Positions 40,301-53,000 of a stretch of 64,000 nucleotides of DNA are shown piece by piece. Position 1 is the first letter of the stretch; each line of letters begins with the position of its first letter. This stretch comes from Diadema setosum (Eukaryota > Echinodermata > Echinoidea > Diadematoida > Diadematidae): the NCBI RefSeq assembly GCF_964275005.1, contig NC_092702.1, positions 597,501-661,500 on the forward strand, written 5' to 3'. The translations under genes were made by a program, and so were the position numbers. A model generated the notes under the pieces. It was given only the letters and a program-made list of their open reading frames with translations, searched no databases and was not told the DNA's origin.

Positions 40301-43300
40301 CACAAAGGAGAAAAGGCAAAAAGCCTAATATATCATGAAGCTGGATAAATAGAGTGTCAGTTTAAAATAAATAACATACTAACCAGGAGCTACAATCGCG
40401 TACAGCTGTGATACATTGAAACATGCAGAGATTTGACTGTGCAATAAATCTAATCCTAAATAATGCCTTCGGCGACACTTTGTGGCAGAGGCATAAAAAA
40501 GAGCACTCTATCTGAAGTTTACCAAAAATAAGCATGCACAATATCACAGATGATTTCTGACAATCCCAAGCTGTCCCATCATTTTTAAAATGTTTGTTAT
40601 GGTCACAACTTATACCAGAACAGGCATTTTACCTTTAAAGATACAATTAGTTGAAAGAAAGATACTATTCAGAGGGGTGAAGGTTCAGGTGTGAGTTTCT
40701 TCAATTTTGTCTACCTCTACAAATTTCTTTTATTCAATATGCCTTGTCCGCCTTGTACTACTTAACATAACAATGTCGGAATTTTGGAGCTTGGGTATTT
40801 GTTCCATGTTCATCGATCGTGTCACTGCCGACAACCAGGGACAGCCTGGTGGTAGTGTCGCTGCCCGGAAAGCAGTAGATGACAGGTTCGAGTCCCACTG
40901 GTTCCTTGTTTCGACATGTTTGTTAATTTACAGATTTATAATTGCGATCTTAACAAATTTAATTTGTACAGGGAGACAAAATTGAAGAAATTCACACCTG
41001 CAGACACAATTAGTTGGCACGTCCAATTCATACCACGTGATTACAATAGAGAAATATCAGCACAATTACAGTACATTAGAATCCATCAGGAAGCTGACCT
41101 ATCACATGACATTACTTTCTTTCCGTTTGCTTACCTCTACACCTTTCCTGCAGAAGTAGCAGACATCGGCCAGCTCAAACTCCCTGCGGAAAGTATCAAA
41201 GGATCGGTTGTAGCGCAGCCCCTTAGCCTCAGCCTTGATGCCGTCTGCTAAATGTTTTGGGGAGTCTTTGTGGATCAGAGTGGAACCTGAGGGAGGTGGG
41301 GTAGATAGAGGCAAACACATCTTAAAGAGGGAAACACAGAAAACAGATTCTGATCTACACTGTACGCGCTACGCCCACAATTACTATACAATCAAACACC
41401 ATATATTTCACAAATACCATAACAGCATTTTGAGCTTTGGCAGACTACTTTGTGAGAGGATGAATTCATGATCAAGAAACTGGCTGATGGAAAGAAAAAT
41501 AATTATTATCCCTTTGGAAAGAAAAGTCTGTGATTTCCAACCTCAGAGACAAAATACAGCACATTTGCATTACATATGGGACACAATATTTTTCTAGTTG
41601 TTCAAATTATAGATATCAGTGGACTTTTGAAATTCAAGAAAATAAAAACACCACAAAATATACCTCGTCACAGAGCTCCAACTACGGTTGTAATCCTTGT
41701 TGGGTAGTCTCCTACCTTGTCTTTGGATCTTTGCTTAAATCTTACTGTTTTCAATCCGTTACAGACTAGTCCCGAGTATACTCAGGGAGGTGTCTATGGG
41801 AAGTGCGTGTTACAGCAAAATCAGCCTGTCCTCTATGGGTTATAGTGACACTCGCACTATTCAATCATCTGAATATATTCTGAAATAAATTTTCATCTGC
41901 ACTTTAATACACAATGTTGTACAGATTTTAGAACCGATACTAGGGCTCTGATAAAATGTGTTCAAGAATGTAGCCAATTGGAAGCACTGAAATGAGTCAC
42001 GTGTGCGTGCATTAATTTCTTAGTAAATGCACTGCCTGACCAGGGAGGTGGAAGAGTCTCTCTTCCACCTCCCTGGCCTGACGTACGTCACAATGTTTAC
42101 ACTAGCAGTGCGCACTCAATCAGTTGTAACAAGTGCGTCACGCGCTACTATACGCGCTGTCAATCCTGGAAACAACTTCTAGTTCGGGCCGCGGGCTGCC
42201 ACAACAGCCGGCGGCCTTTCTTGTGCATAACACGTGGCGTACGTATACTCTTATACGTACGTACAGTACTTATGTGCGGGATTTCCGAGTGCGACGTGCG
42301 TAAATGTTTGGGACGAACATCTTCGGACATCTTGACTTTTGAGCGAGTGCTACATGTAGCTGACTGGTATTGACCCACAAAGGTACGTGAATAATGCTGT
42401 TAGTTTTCGACCCATTTTATAAAACAAATGATGCACAGGATTATTTTGTGGCATCAGTGAAGGTGCGGCGCACTCTCGAGTATTGACAACGGTTGCAAAC
42501 ATGCACTCGGCTGCGCCTCGTGCATGTCGCACCATTGTCAATACTCTCGAGCGCGCCGCACCTTCACTAACACACTCTCTCCTGTGCATCATTTGTATAC
42601 TGACTAGCTATACACCCAGATGTGCTAGCCAAGCTAGAATGATAGTAATCCGAAGGAAGGACTCTAAGCATTTCATTTTCTTCCCCCTTTTTTTTTGTGT
42701 GCGTGATGTATTATGCACACATCCCTCTGTCAAATCAATCAGACCTTCCTTTTCCTACAGTGCTACATCAATTCCTATAATTAGAAAAGACAATCAATAT
42801 TCCAGTATGTTCCAAGGAGTCATCAGAGCTGTGAGGACCTGTTAATTGGTCCCATGTGATGCTCCAACTAGGACTCAAAGGTCAAAAGTTGCACTGATAA
42901 CCATCCATGTACAGACACAGTATGTACAAACCACTGCAAGTCATCAACATACCTTCTAAAACAGAATGCTTGCCATATCTACAATATACTAGGCATATCA
43001 TCAGCATCGCTAGGCATCTTCGATAAGGAAATGCTAGAGAATTGTGACAGTTACTGCATTGCTAGCCCTGTCTCGATATCAAAACTACTGTGCTGAATAA
43101 ATTTGTTTAATTTGTGTAATGATTGTGAGCAATCTGTATATTGATAGTTCCACCCTAAAAATGCCTCACTGTACAGGTAGTGCTTACATTATTGGAATCT
43201 TTAGAAACAAAAATCTTATACAACACAGAAATTATATCTCTGGGTTTTTTCATCTGGTTTTTTTTTTTTCTTTTTTTCTTTTTCAAAAAGGAAAGTATAT

Positions 43301-46300
43301 AAAGTCTACATCAGTCTTGTTTGGCCAAGTATCTTTGCACTGATACACATTTATTGTATGCAAAATACAGTTGCATTCATTTGTACATTTTTTTTTTGTT
43401 TCAGTAAAAAATTATTGATGTAGAAGCTAGTGGAAGTACATTTATAATCTGGACTGCACTGAAGAAAACAAGACATAAAAGAAACACAGTATACATTTCT
43501 TACTGTATGTGATTCAACTCAACAAATAAATGTTTGATTTTGTGCTTGCCATGAGCTGTGGAATAGGGGGGATGAGGGGGGGGGGGAGGGAGGCTAAAGC
43601 CCCCATGCTTGGAGCTCTTAAAAAAAAAAAAAAAATACAGTACAAACATCACAAGACAGCATGTATCTTTAAGAGGTTTCAGCAACCAGATTCTTCCCAC
43701 TACAAATTTCCTTCCACACACAAAAACAAACAAACAAACAAACAAACAGTCTGCTGCCTCTGCTGTCAAGGTAATATGTGGAGCATGAATAATCTTTGTC
43801 TGACAATGTGATGTTTGAGATGTGCAAAACAATAATTCAATCCAAAGAGATGTTTTAAAGGGGAACTGTCGAGCACAATGTGCAGTCACGTTCCAATTAC
43901 AAGATGCTGTCTAGACAAAGCTACATGTAGACTGATACTGTACAACTTGTAAACCAGATGGGACAGGGAGATATGTACTTTATACATGCAATATTTTGTG
44001 AGTTTTTATTTTCATGAATTTAGCAAACCCTCCTATTTGCAAAGTCAACAAGCATGAAATTATTGCCAACCATAACATTTTTTTGTACCCCATATGGAAA
44101 AAAATTAGGATCACGCAGTTGTACTATTTCTCACTTCTTCTCTATGGTACTTGGTCATTAATTAACCACTTCTTGACTTGCAGTGTTGTGAAAGGCTCTA
44201 GTGGGCTACTGTCAGCTGTAGGCAGATAAACGCAAGGTCTACTCTCTGTCAATAAAGTAAAGCACAGTGCCCTGGATTATTACCTGGTGTATACAGTAGT
44301 ATACATGTAGTAGATGGTTGGACACTACAGACATGGCTTGGCACATGGCCCAGCTTTGTGGTATAAATAGCAAACTGATCTTTTAAAGGTATGCCACAAC
44401 ATTGTCCACACAAATCTCTGTATGACCTCAAATCTTCTCGCCAATCACACTCGTTCACTCATGTAACCCTCTCTCCAAGGTTTCAGACATTTCAAAGGCA
44501 ATATCCACCTCCTGCTATTTAATAAACATCATGTTATAGTTCTGCATGCTCTATGACTACACAAGATACCCACAGAGTCATTTTATACATTGTCAGGTTG
44601 TGTTGAATGTGAATGTCACATCACCCTACACTGCACTTGGTGAAACAATCAAGCATTGTGCATACATTATTGAGATTGAAACTTTCATAACATCCACCAT
44701 CACCCGGCTACAACATAATGGTACAATGTATGTAACATTAAACAAATTACAACTACAGCGTGTAGGAGTCTTTATCTGTCCAGCAAAAGATGGTGAGTAA
44801 CTTCTCCATTCATGTAGCTGTTATAAATATAAAGAAAATTCAAATATTTTCACTTTTCTTGCATAGTAAATGAGCTCTTGACTTGCCTCTTTTTAAAGGC
44901 AGGGGGAATAATATTACCAATAACATATGTCAGGAACAAGTCAAGGTACTATAAATGTGTACTTTTTTCGAAATATGAAATTTTGTGGAATTCTCTTTAA
45001 ATTTTCTTTATATAATTCCATGCATGTGACATCATACACTGTAGTAGTCATCTCGTCCAGCAGTGACTGCGTAGAAACTTTAAAAATTCATAAATTTTGA
45101 ACAGATTCTCTGATTTTCCTCAAACTTTCACTGATGTGTTCGACTGATATTGCTGCATTCACTCAATTCATATGTCTATGAAGGTGGACTTGTCCTTTAA
45201 TGATTTCATCTTGTATGATACTCTTGTCTAGGATGTCTTCGTGGAGGAAAATCTTAATTCATGCAAATTAGGGAGATAATAATGTCTGAAAGCTAATGAA
45301 ATGGGGGGGGGGGATACCTTCACTCCCATACAGGTACTGTATATATACGTGCGTACTGTAATGTGACAGGGCTGTACACACAATGTATAGTATGTGTGTG
45401 AGTGGGGTTTCAACATATATTATCTTAGGACACATGATGATAAAGGCTTAATCACTCATTTTACTGGGTCTACATAAAATAAATACACTAATGCAGAAAA
45501 TGTCTGCCGCATATTCCTGATTACTCCAGCACTCAGGATGAATTTAAAGTAATTGCAAGAATCTCAAATGTGGAGCGCGTATTCACTTGAGACAGGAAAT
45601 TATTAACTAGAAGTTGCTGGCTGTTTGAAGATGCTTTCCTTGTATTACTGGGTGCACACAGATAATGGCCTACCACCATTTCTTGAGGCATGTCATAGAA
45701 TGGAATCCTATTTACATACTATGAATCAGAAAGACAGCACGCAGGCTGTGCATGCCCTGTCTAGACATGACTGAAAAGACAAAGGACCTTGGCTAGCTCT
45801 TGTAAAATAAATTTTACTTGCTAAAAACAGAACAAATCACAATGTTGCATCATCAAATTCCGTTCATGCTTAACCCGAGGCCTGAGCCTGTTAAAACATC
45901 CACATTATACCTACTTCTATGCTTCATTTGCCAATAGCATATATGTCTTGTATTAAACTGTTTGTGTAAAAATGGTTATGAAATCACACTCCTATTTTTA
46001 TTGTATTACAGTGACTTTTGTCAGAGACTAAAATGTAGCATTATTATGCATCAGTGGGGGACTGACTGTATGTCACAACAAAGTTTCAGAGACGACACAG
46101 AGTATTGAATAGAATCTCATTGAAATATCTTGGCAAGTTGATGGGTTCAGTGTATGGGAACATACATTAAGTGCAGTATGCTACCCCTTATTTTTACATT
46201 GTATGATCAGTCATCATGAATACACAGACAGAAATTGTTCGTTTTGGTATTTGTTTGTTGTTGTATTTTTTTATTATTTTTTTTTTACACAAACATTAAA

Positions 46301-47057
46301 GTTCCTAGGCTACTATTCAAAGGGTGCAATGACTGAATTTGACATACTGTATACGCCATACATTTCGCGAGTCTAAATTTTCGCGAATCGGGAATTCCCG
46401 ACGATTTCGCGAGTGGTTGAATTCGCGATCGTGGAGTTGTGTACTGAACGGAGAAATGTACATGCGTACGTAACATTCACATCGGGGATCAGAGTCAATA
46501 TTTTCGCATGTCTTTAATTTTGCGAATAGCACCCAACTCGCGAAATTTGTGAAAATAAAAACCTCGTGAAATATTCGGCGCATACAGTATCCACTGCATG
46601 AGGAATCTATCATATTACATATGCACTATCCATATTCAAAACCTACAACATTTTAAAGATTTAACTGTACAGGCTTTGGCACATTAATTGAAAATGTCCA
46701 TCCTCTTTTAAATATGAAGGGGTGAAATTCAACCTATTCCTACATTGCTGCTATTACATCAGATTGTACCTCGACTCTTGTCATTGATACATTAGCCTTC
46801 ATGTTATCACAGAACTGCCATGTGGCTGAAGGTAAAGCATCTACAGCAAATTCTGACTTTACAATCGAAGAAAGTTGCCAATTCTACTCTCCCCTGTCAT
46901 CCATCATCTTTCCCCCCCCCCCCCACAAACAAACATGCAATGGTAATGGTAATTCTCATTAAAATTGGGGAATAAGGAAAACATACTGGTTTTTGGCTAT
47001 CTTGACTCTGTAGTACTACACTGTACATTTGTTTATCTCCCATCTCATGCTGCCAAG

Positions 47058-47098
<41 letters not shown>

Positions 47099-50000
47099 GG
47101 GTTTTTAAAAAACAAATTGATGCCCACCTACCATTTTTACTCATGAGTCGTGTTTGGACCACTTCCTCCTCATCCTCTGATTCAACCTCCACTTTGGGGG
47201 CATCGTTGCTTGTTTCCAGGGCAACCTTCACCCGCTGCTTCCCAAACTGTGAAGAGAACACGAGATGAATGCATAATGAGCACAGAAAGGTCATACATGT
47301 ACAGCTATAGTATCTTCATCATAATGATCATGTAGCATATCTTTGATATTTTACCTCATTTTGTTCATATTTTTTTTTATTTGTCAAATTACAATTGTAC
47401 CCATCATTTCCAAGTACATGTACTGTGTTTCTCCCAGTTATAACAGCAATGAACTCTATCTTGTATGCCATGGATACATCATAAAAGATGTACAGCACAT
47501 GTACAATGTACATGTATGACATAGCATAGTACAAGGGTAGTGAAAATGCTTGCATTTAACAAATTCTAGGTGAGAATAACCAGAGCTATATTGTACATGT
47601 ATACTGCATGTACAATGTAAATGGAACCAAACAGTGTCAAGATTTCTCGACTTAAATCCTCACACATTGTCCTATTGAGTACAGTACAAAAAAAAAAAAA
47701 AAAAATATGTGTGGTGGGGGTATAAAAACTACACTAGTGTTGCCATTTTACATTTGGTTTGAAACCACTCATTTAAAAGTTCATACAACTGTACACTTAA
47801 AGCTATAAACTCACTTTGATCACCACAATATTGCCTTTTGTGACCACAAAAAGAACAAAATTAAAATTGAAACACAATGTCTAGGTTCAATACAATTGTA
47901 GGCATCCATACTTCAACTGCAAGTGTCCAATAGGTGACTGCATCAAAATATTTTATGTAGCCATGCTCTAAATACATGTACAGCCTGTACAGTAATGTAC
48001 ATTGTATACAATAGTATGCAATGTACATGTACATGTAAATGTAGTTTTCCAATAATACTGTACCTACTGCATTACAACATTCAAATTCTTGCCACTCTTA
48101 AAATGGACGACCTTTTTGGGGCAATGCATTCAGCCATAAATGCATTTGGCATTACTGGGACTACATCTAAAGGACATTCTCTGTATGTGCATAATGACAT
48201 TTGTGAATTATTGACACATCTCTCACAGCTGATATAAACTGGTTTATTTCTAACATTTAGTGCACCACAATAAGCATACACTGTACTTGTACATCAGTAC
48301 AGGCCTGTATGTACACACCTGAACAAGTACAATGTACATGTGGTATGGCCTACAAGCTGTACAATATTTGTAAATAATACAATTCAAACAAAATGCCAAT
48401 CAATGAAAATAATTTTGAATTACATTAGTCTTTAAAACTGTTAAATCATGGACTTCAAGCCAAGAACAGAACTCTATGTGATTACTGATTTCCACTATGC
48501 GTGCAAATGGTTTTTACATTGTGATGCTCACTAAATATTGAATTAGTATGTGCTAACAAAAGAGGAGTTCCTTGCTTGCCTCTTCAATATGAAAAATATT
48601 AAACATTTCATGCACAAACATCTGCATGCATTTGATTTTATTCTTTTATTCATCAAACTAGAAAAATATGCTGATCACTAAGATTGCATATATTTCTAAA
48701 CTGCTTCATTTCATATTTCGAGTCTAATTTTACTGAGAACAAGGATACACAATTGTATATCCCTTGTGATATGTTTACTTCATTCACAGAATGAGAATTT
48801 TATATTAAACAATTATTGTAAATCAGATCCAGACATCCATGTAAAGGAATGAACAACAATGATATCAAACTATCAAGACAGGAAAACACCAAAGTACTCA
48901 AAATGATAGGACTGTAAAACAAGAAATTTTGTGTGCATTTCAATTTTGCGAATTTTGCTAGAGCCAAGATTTGCAAAATTGAAATGCACATAAAAGTTCT
49001 TGTCTTCACTATTTACTGTAAAAGTGGATATTTTCGCGAGACTAATTTTTCGCGCTCGGCGGGCTGAGAAGAGTTTCGCGTGTTTTTAATTCCGCGGAAT
49101 CAAGACATGGACTACTGGAACATATGGCAAGCAAAAATATTCACATGCTTTTATTTTCGCGCTAGTTTCGTCTTGCGTGAAATGCGCGAAAATTTCAACA
49201 TCGCGAAAATTTCCACGTTTACAGTATGCCTTGAATGCCAGTGGCAATTTCAGAAAATGTCATGCCACAAAAAAAGGCTGCCGGTTCCAATTTGCAAAAG
49301 TTTCATGCCGCAAAAATTTCTTGCTATACAGTGTCTCTCACTGCCTCATGCACACCTATACACAAATAATTGCCAACCTTCAACACAGATCCTAAGAGCT
49401 ATTAAGAAAAAAAAAAAGGGGGGGGGGAGGAAGGATTCCTTTGGAAGCCCTTTGGTGAAAGAATTCCTTATAAATGATAGCAATGTAACCCCATCTTGTC
49501 TAATACTAAAAAGTCTCCATACCAAAAATTCCTTTCAGTGGCTTTTCCATTGCTGATGGCTTTTTATCTCTCAAACTGTACCATTCCTTAACTTCCTAGT
49601 CACTGGAAAAGTTATTCCCTCATGACAGTATTTCCACTTCAAAAAGTAGTGAAATAAATGAAAATGCATAAAGTGGCATAAAACTACACAAATGCATAAT
49701 GCTTGCCAGTTGTACTTCTCAAATGATGCTACGTATATATTGTACTTCAGAACTAGAAATGTCGCTTTGGCGACTGGTATGCCTCCGCCATAATGCATGA
49801 TTTCCCCAATAGGTCTAGATAGTACATGTGGACTCTGTGTGATTATATTTTCACAAAATTGGCAAAATATTGAAATGACAAGTTTGTCACAAATGTGTTG
49901 AATAGTCACCTTCCTTGACCTAGGTTTAATTGGATGAATAGGAGAGCATGTATCTAGGGATTTAAGGACTTTAACTTGACTTTGACCCATTCATACATTT

Positions 50001-53000
50001 AGGCATTGAGTAATTTTCAAGGTACAGGTGTGGAGAAAAAGTGCAATTTCTGAATTGAATAGTAAATTGTTACCATTTTTATCTGGCCCTTGACCCTAAA
50101 ATTCATAAGATAATTACTTTCAGGTAGAACATGCATAATATGTACTCAAAGTTTCAAGGTAACTTGAGCCACTTCCGAGATATGGAGGAAAAAGTTAGTT
50201 CAGCACTTTCACTTGATCTTTGACCTTTTGACCTTTGAGGCAAAAAAAGAAGAAAAAAAAAACCTTCCAGAGAATTTCTATTAGGTTACACACGCATACA
50301 CCAAGTGTAAAAAAATAAACCCTGCTGGCATTGCATAAATATGAGGGTAATAGTACAATTTTGAAGTCTTGCACTTGACCTTTGACCCCTGACCTTTGAC
50401 CCCATGAACCCTACATTCACTTCCAGTCAGTACATGTATATACTATGTTCCATGAAGATACCTTGAACAATTTTCCAAGGTACACAGAAAAAAAGAAGTT
50501 TTTTACTTGACCTTTTGACCTTTGACCTTTGACCTCATGACCCAAACTTTCACCAGAGAATCTTAATTGGGTAATACATGTATACACTAAGTTTCAAGAA
50601 AATCTCTTCAGGCATTCAATAGATATGGTGAAAATAGTGAAATTTTATGTATTTGACCCTGACCTTTTGACCTTTGACCTTTGACCTCATGACCCAAACT
50701 TTCACCAGAGAATCTTAATTGGGTAATACATGTATACACTAAGTTTCAAGAAAATATCTTCAGGCATTCAATAGATATGGTGGAAATAGTGAAATTTTAT
50801 GTATTTGACCTTGACCTTTTGACCTTTGACCTTGAGCATGTGCACCCAAAAGTTGATACATGTAGGCACAACTTCACCCCCTAATACACATACATGCCAA
50901 GTTTCATTAGGATACCTCAACAGGTTTCGATAGTTACCTTGTCCACAAAATTCATTACGGACGGACGGAAGGACGGAAGGACGGAAGGACGGAAGGACGG
51001 AAGGACGGACGGACGGACGGACGGACAACCCGAAAACATAATGCCTCCGGCACCACTTCGTGGCGGAGGCATAAAAATACTAATACATCTTGTGTGGTCT
51101 ACAGCACCATCATTTTAGATAGCTGACCGAGACGTGGTGGGTGCAAAGCTACAAAAACGTAAACTACATGTAGTCTTGCTTTTGTATAATTACACATTCC
51201 TTCTGACAATAGCAACATAAAAGGAGAGAATCAGTGTTGACAGGCAGTATGCTTAGGATGACAAACACAATGGAATGGTCCTATTTACTGGCAACTTTAC
51301 AGACTTGAGCAACTCTGAGTAATACCCTGTGGTTGCTCATTGTGCTTGGTTTGTGGGTAGTTCGTTCCCTGTCACCACGCTCTGAAAGACACCTTGATAA
51401 ACCACATCAATGACCCAACTCACAAGTTGTAATGGGACTGACTCTTTATCTGTCATTTCCTTGCAATTTCAGCTTTATGAAGACAAAAAACTTCCTCTCA
51501 GCTGCCCAAATGTACTGGAGTCATCTTTGTAATGTCAACCACATGTTTTTTGATGTTTCCTGCAGGGATATCTACTGTATGTGTCTGCACAAACAGGATA
51601 TCTTTTTGTAATTCTATCAATTATTCAAACTTGTTTTTTTTTTGAGAAGCACTTTGTAAGACTTTTCCAGTCAACACTATCAGGAATAATTGTCAAAACT
51701 GTTAGATATCATTAAAATGAAACATTTGAGAATTTGAGAAAAAAAAGGTATACTATACATTGTACATGTAGAAGAATGAAACTTCTTTTGTGTCAATGTT
51801 AGAGAAAGTAAAAGGTATGTACAGTATTTATACCAGGATGAAGATTCACTTGTCATACAATACAACATTGTGTACATCATACAGTACGTCAAAACAAAAT
51901 GCACAATATAAACTTTACATGTACCAGTTATCTAATTAAAAGAAAAGAAAAGAATAATGCTCATTGGATGCAACTTTATGTATTGAAACTGATAATGGGA
52001 TACAATCATCACTCCCATACTAAAATTACTATTAAAAACTTTTTTCTCAACATCTACATTGTATAGAACGAAGATGGACCCCGTTTACAGCCCGGCCTCA
52101 ATTGCGCGGCCGAGCCTCGCAATTTTGTCCGTTTACACTGCTGGGCTCGGCCGCGCTTTTGATTCAAACCTTTCAATATTTTGTCGTAGTGGCGCTCTAC
52201 TTGTAAAATACGCAATTTGGTATTGTCTGGTTTTCAGACCCTTTGCCAAATGAATTCCGTGGCGACAAAGTCGACGTTCGGGCAAAAGCCTTTGCTGAAG
52301 GAAAAAATCCTTTGCAGGACAAAACCACCTTATACTATGCTAGATTTCGACGTTGAGGGGGTTAATATCCTGAACAACGAAATAGTACAGGCAGAGGGTT
52401 TGGAAGCCAGACTAAAACTGGCCGCGCATTTGGCCCAGTTTGCGTTTACACTGAGAAAAGGCCGGGCTCATCCGCGGCCGAGACTACCTCCAGAGCGAGG
52501 CCAAATGCGAGGCCAATTTTGGCCTCGCATTTGGCCTTTTGTGCGTTTACACTGAAGCGGGGCTGAGCCGTGGCCGAGCCGCGGCCGAGCCTCGCACTGT
52601 AAACGGGGTCCAAGTTATTTCATCATACATTGTAATACACCACAGAGCTACAACATGACTACACACAGCACTACAAATGCAGTGTACATGTAATGTAGTA
52701 ATGACCAGTCCATGCCCTACATGCTGTATGCTATTACTTGTCCAATATTCCCTGGTATTCCACTTGTTGCCATCCAGTATAACATAAATATTAGTACTGT
52801 ATTCATGTTCCGCGTCAGTTCCGCGTCATGTTCCAAGCTTGTACAGTTTACTGAAAGACACTGATTAAATACACTGGTGCCACTTTCCTTCTTTCTTTCT
52901 CTCTCTCTCTCTCTCTTTCACTGTGATAGTCACTGAAGTTTCACTACAGATTACATCGTACATTGCAGTCATATAGAGCAAAACAATAAAGATTACAAAC

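Noticed and set aside
42160..42378. 72-codon minus-strand frame in the CpG-rich part of intron 2 as an alternative GPAT4 first exon
   Set aside because: No clear donor joining in phase to exon 3 and no similarity to GPAT N-termini; left only as a possible regulatory region.
49080..49556. 158-codon plus-strand frame
   Set aside because: It lies mostly across the nested and host inverted-repeat elements and a poly-A/G run; no domain or codon bias.
52217..52555. 112-codon frame inside the GC-rich inverted-repeat element
   Set aside because: The C-terminal half is encoded by the element's CGGCCGAG/GAGGCC repeats, and the rest shows no recognised motif.
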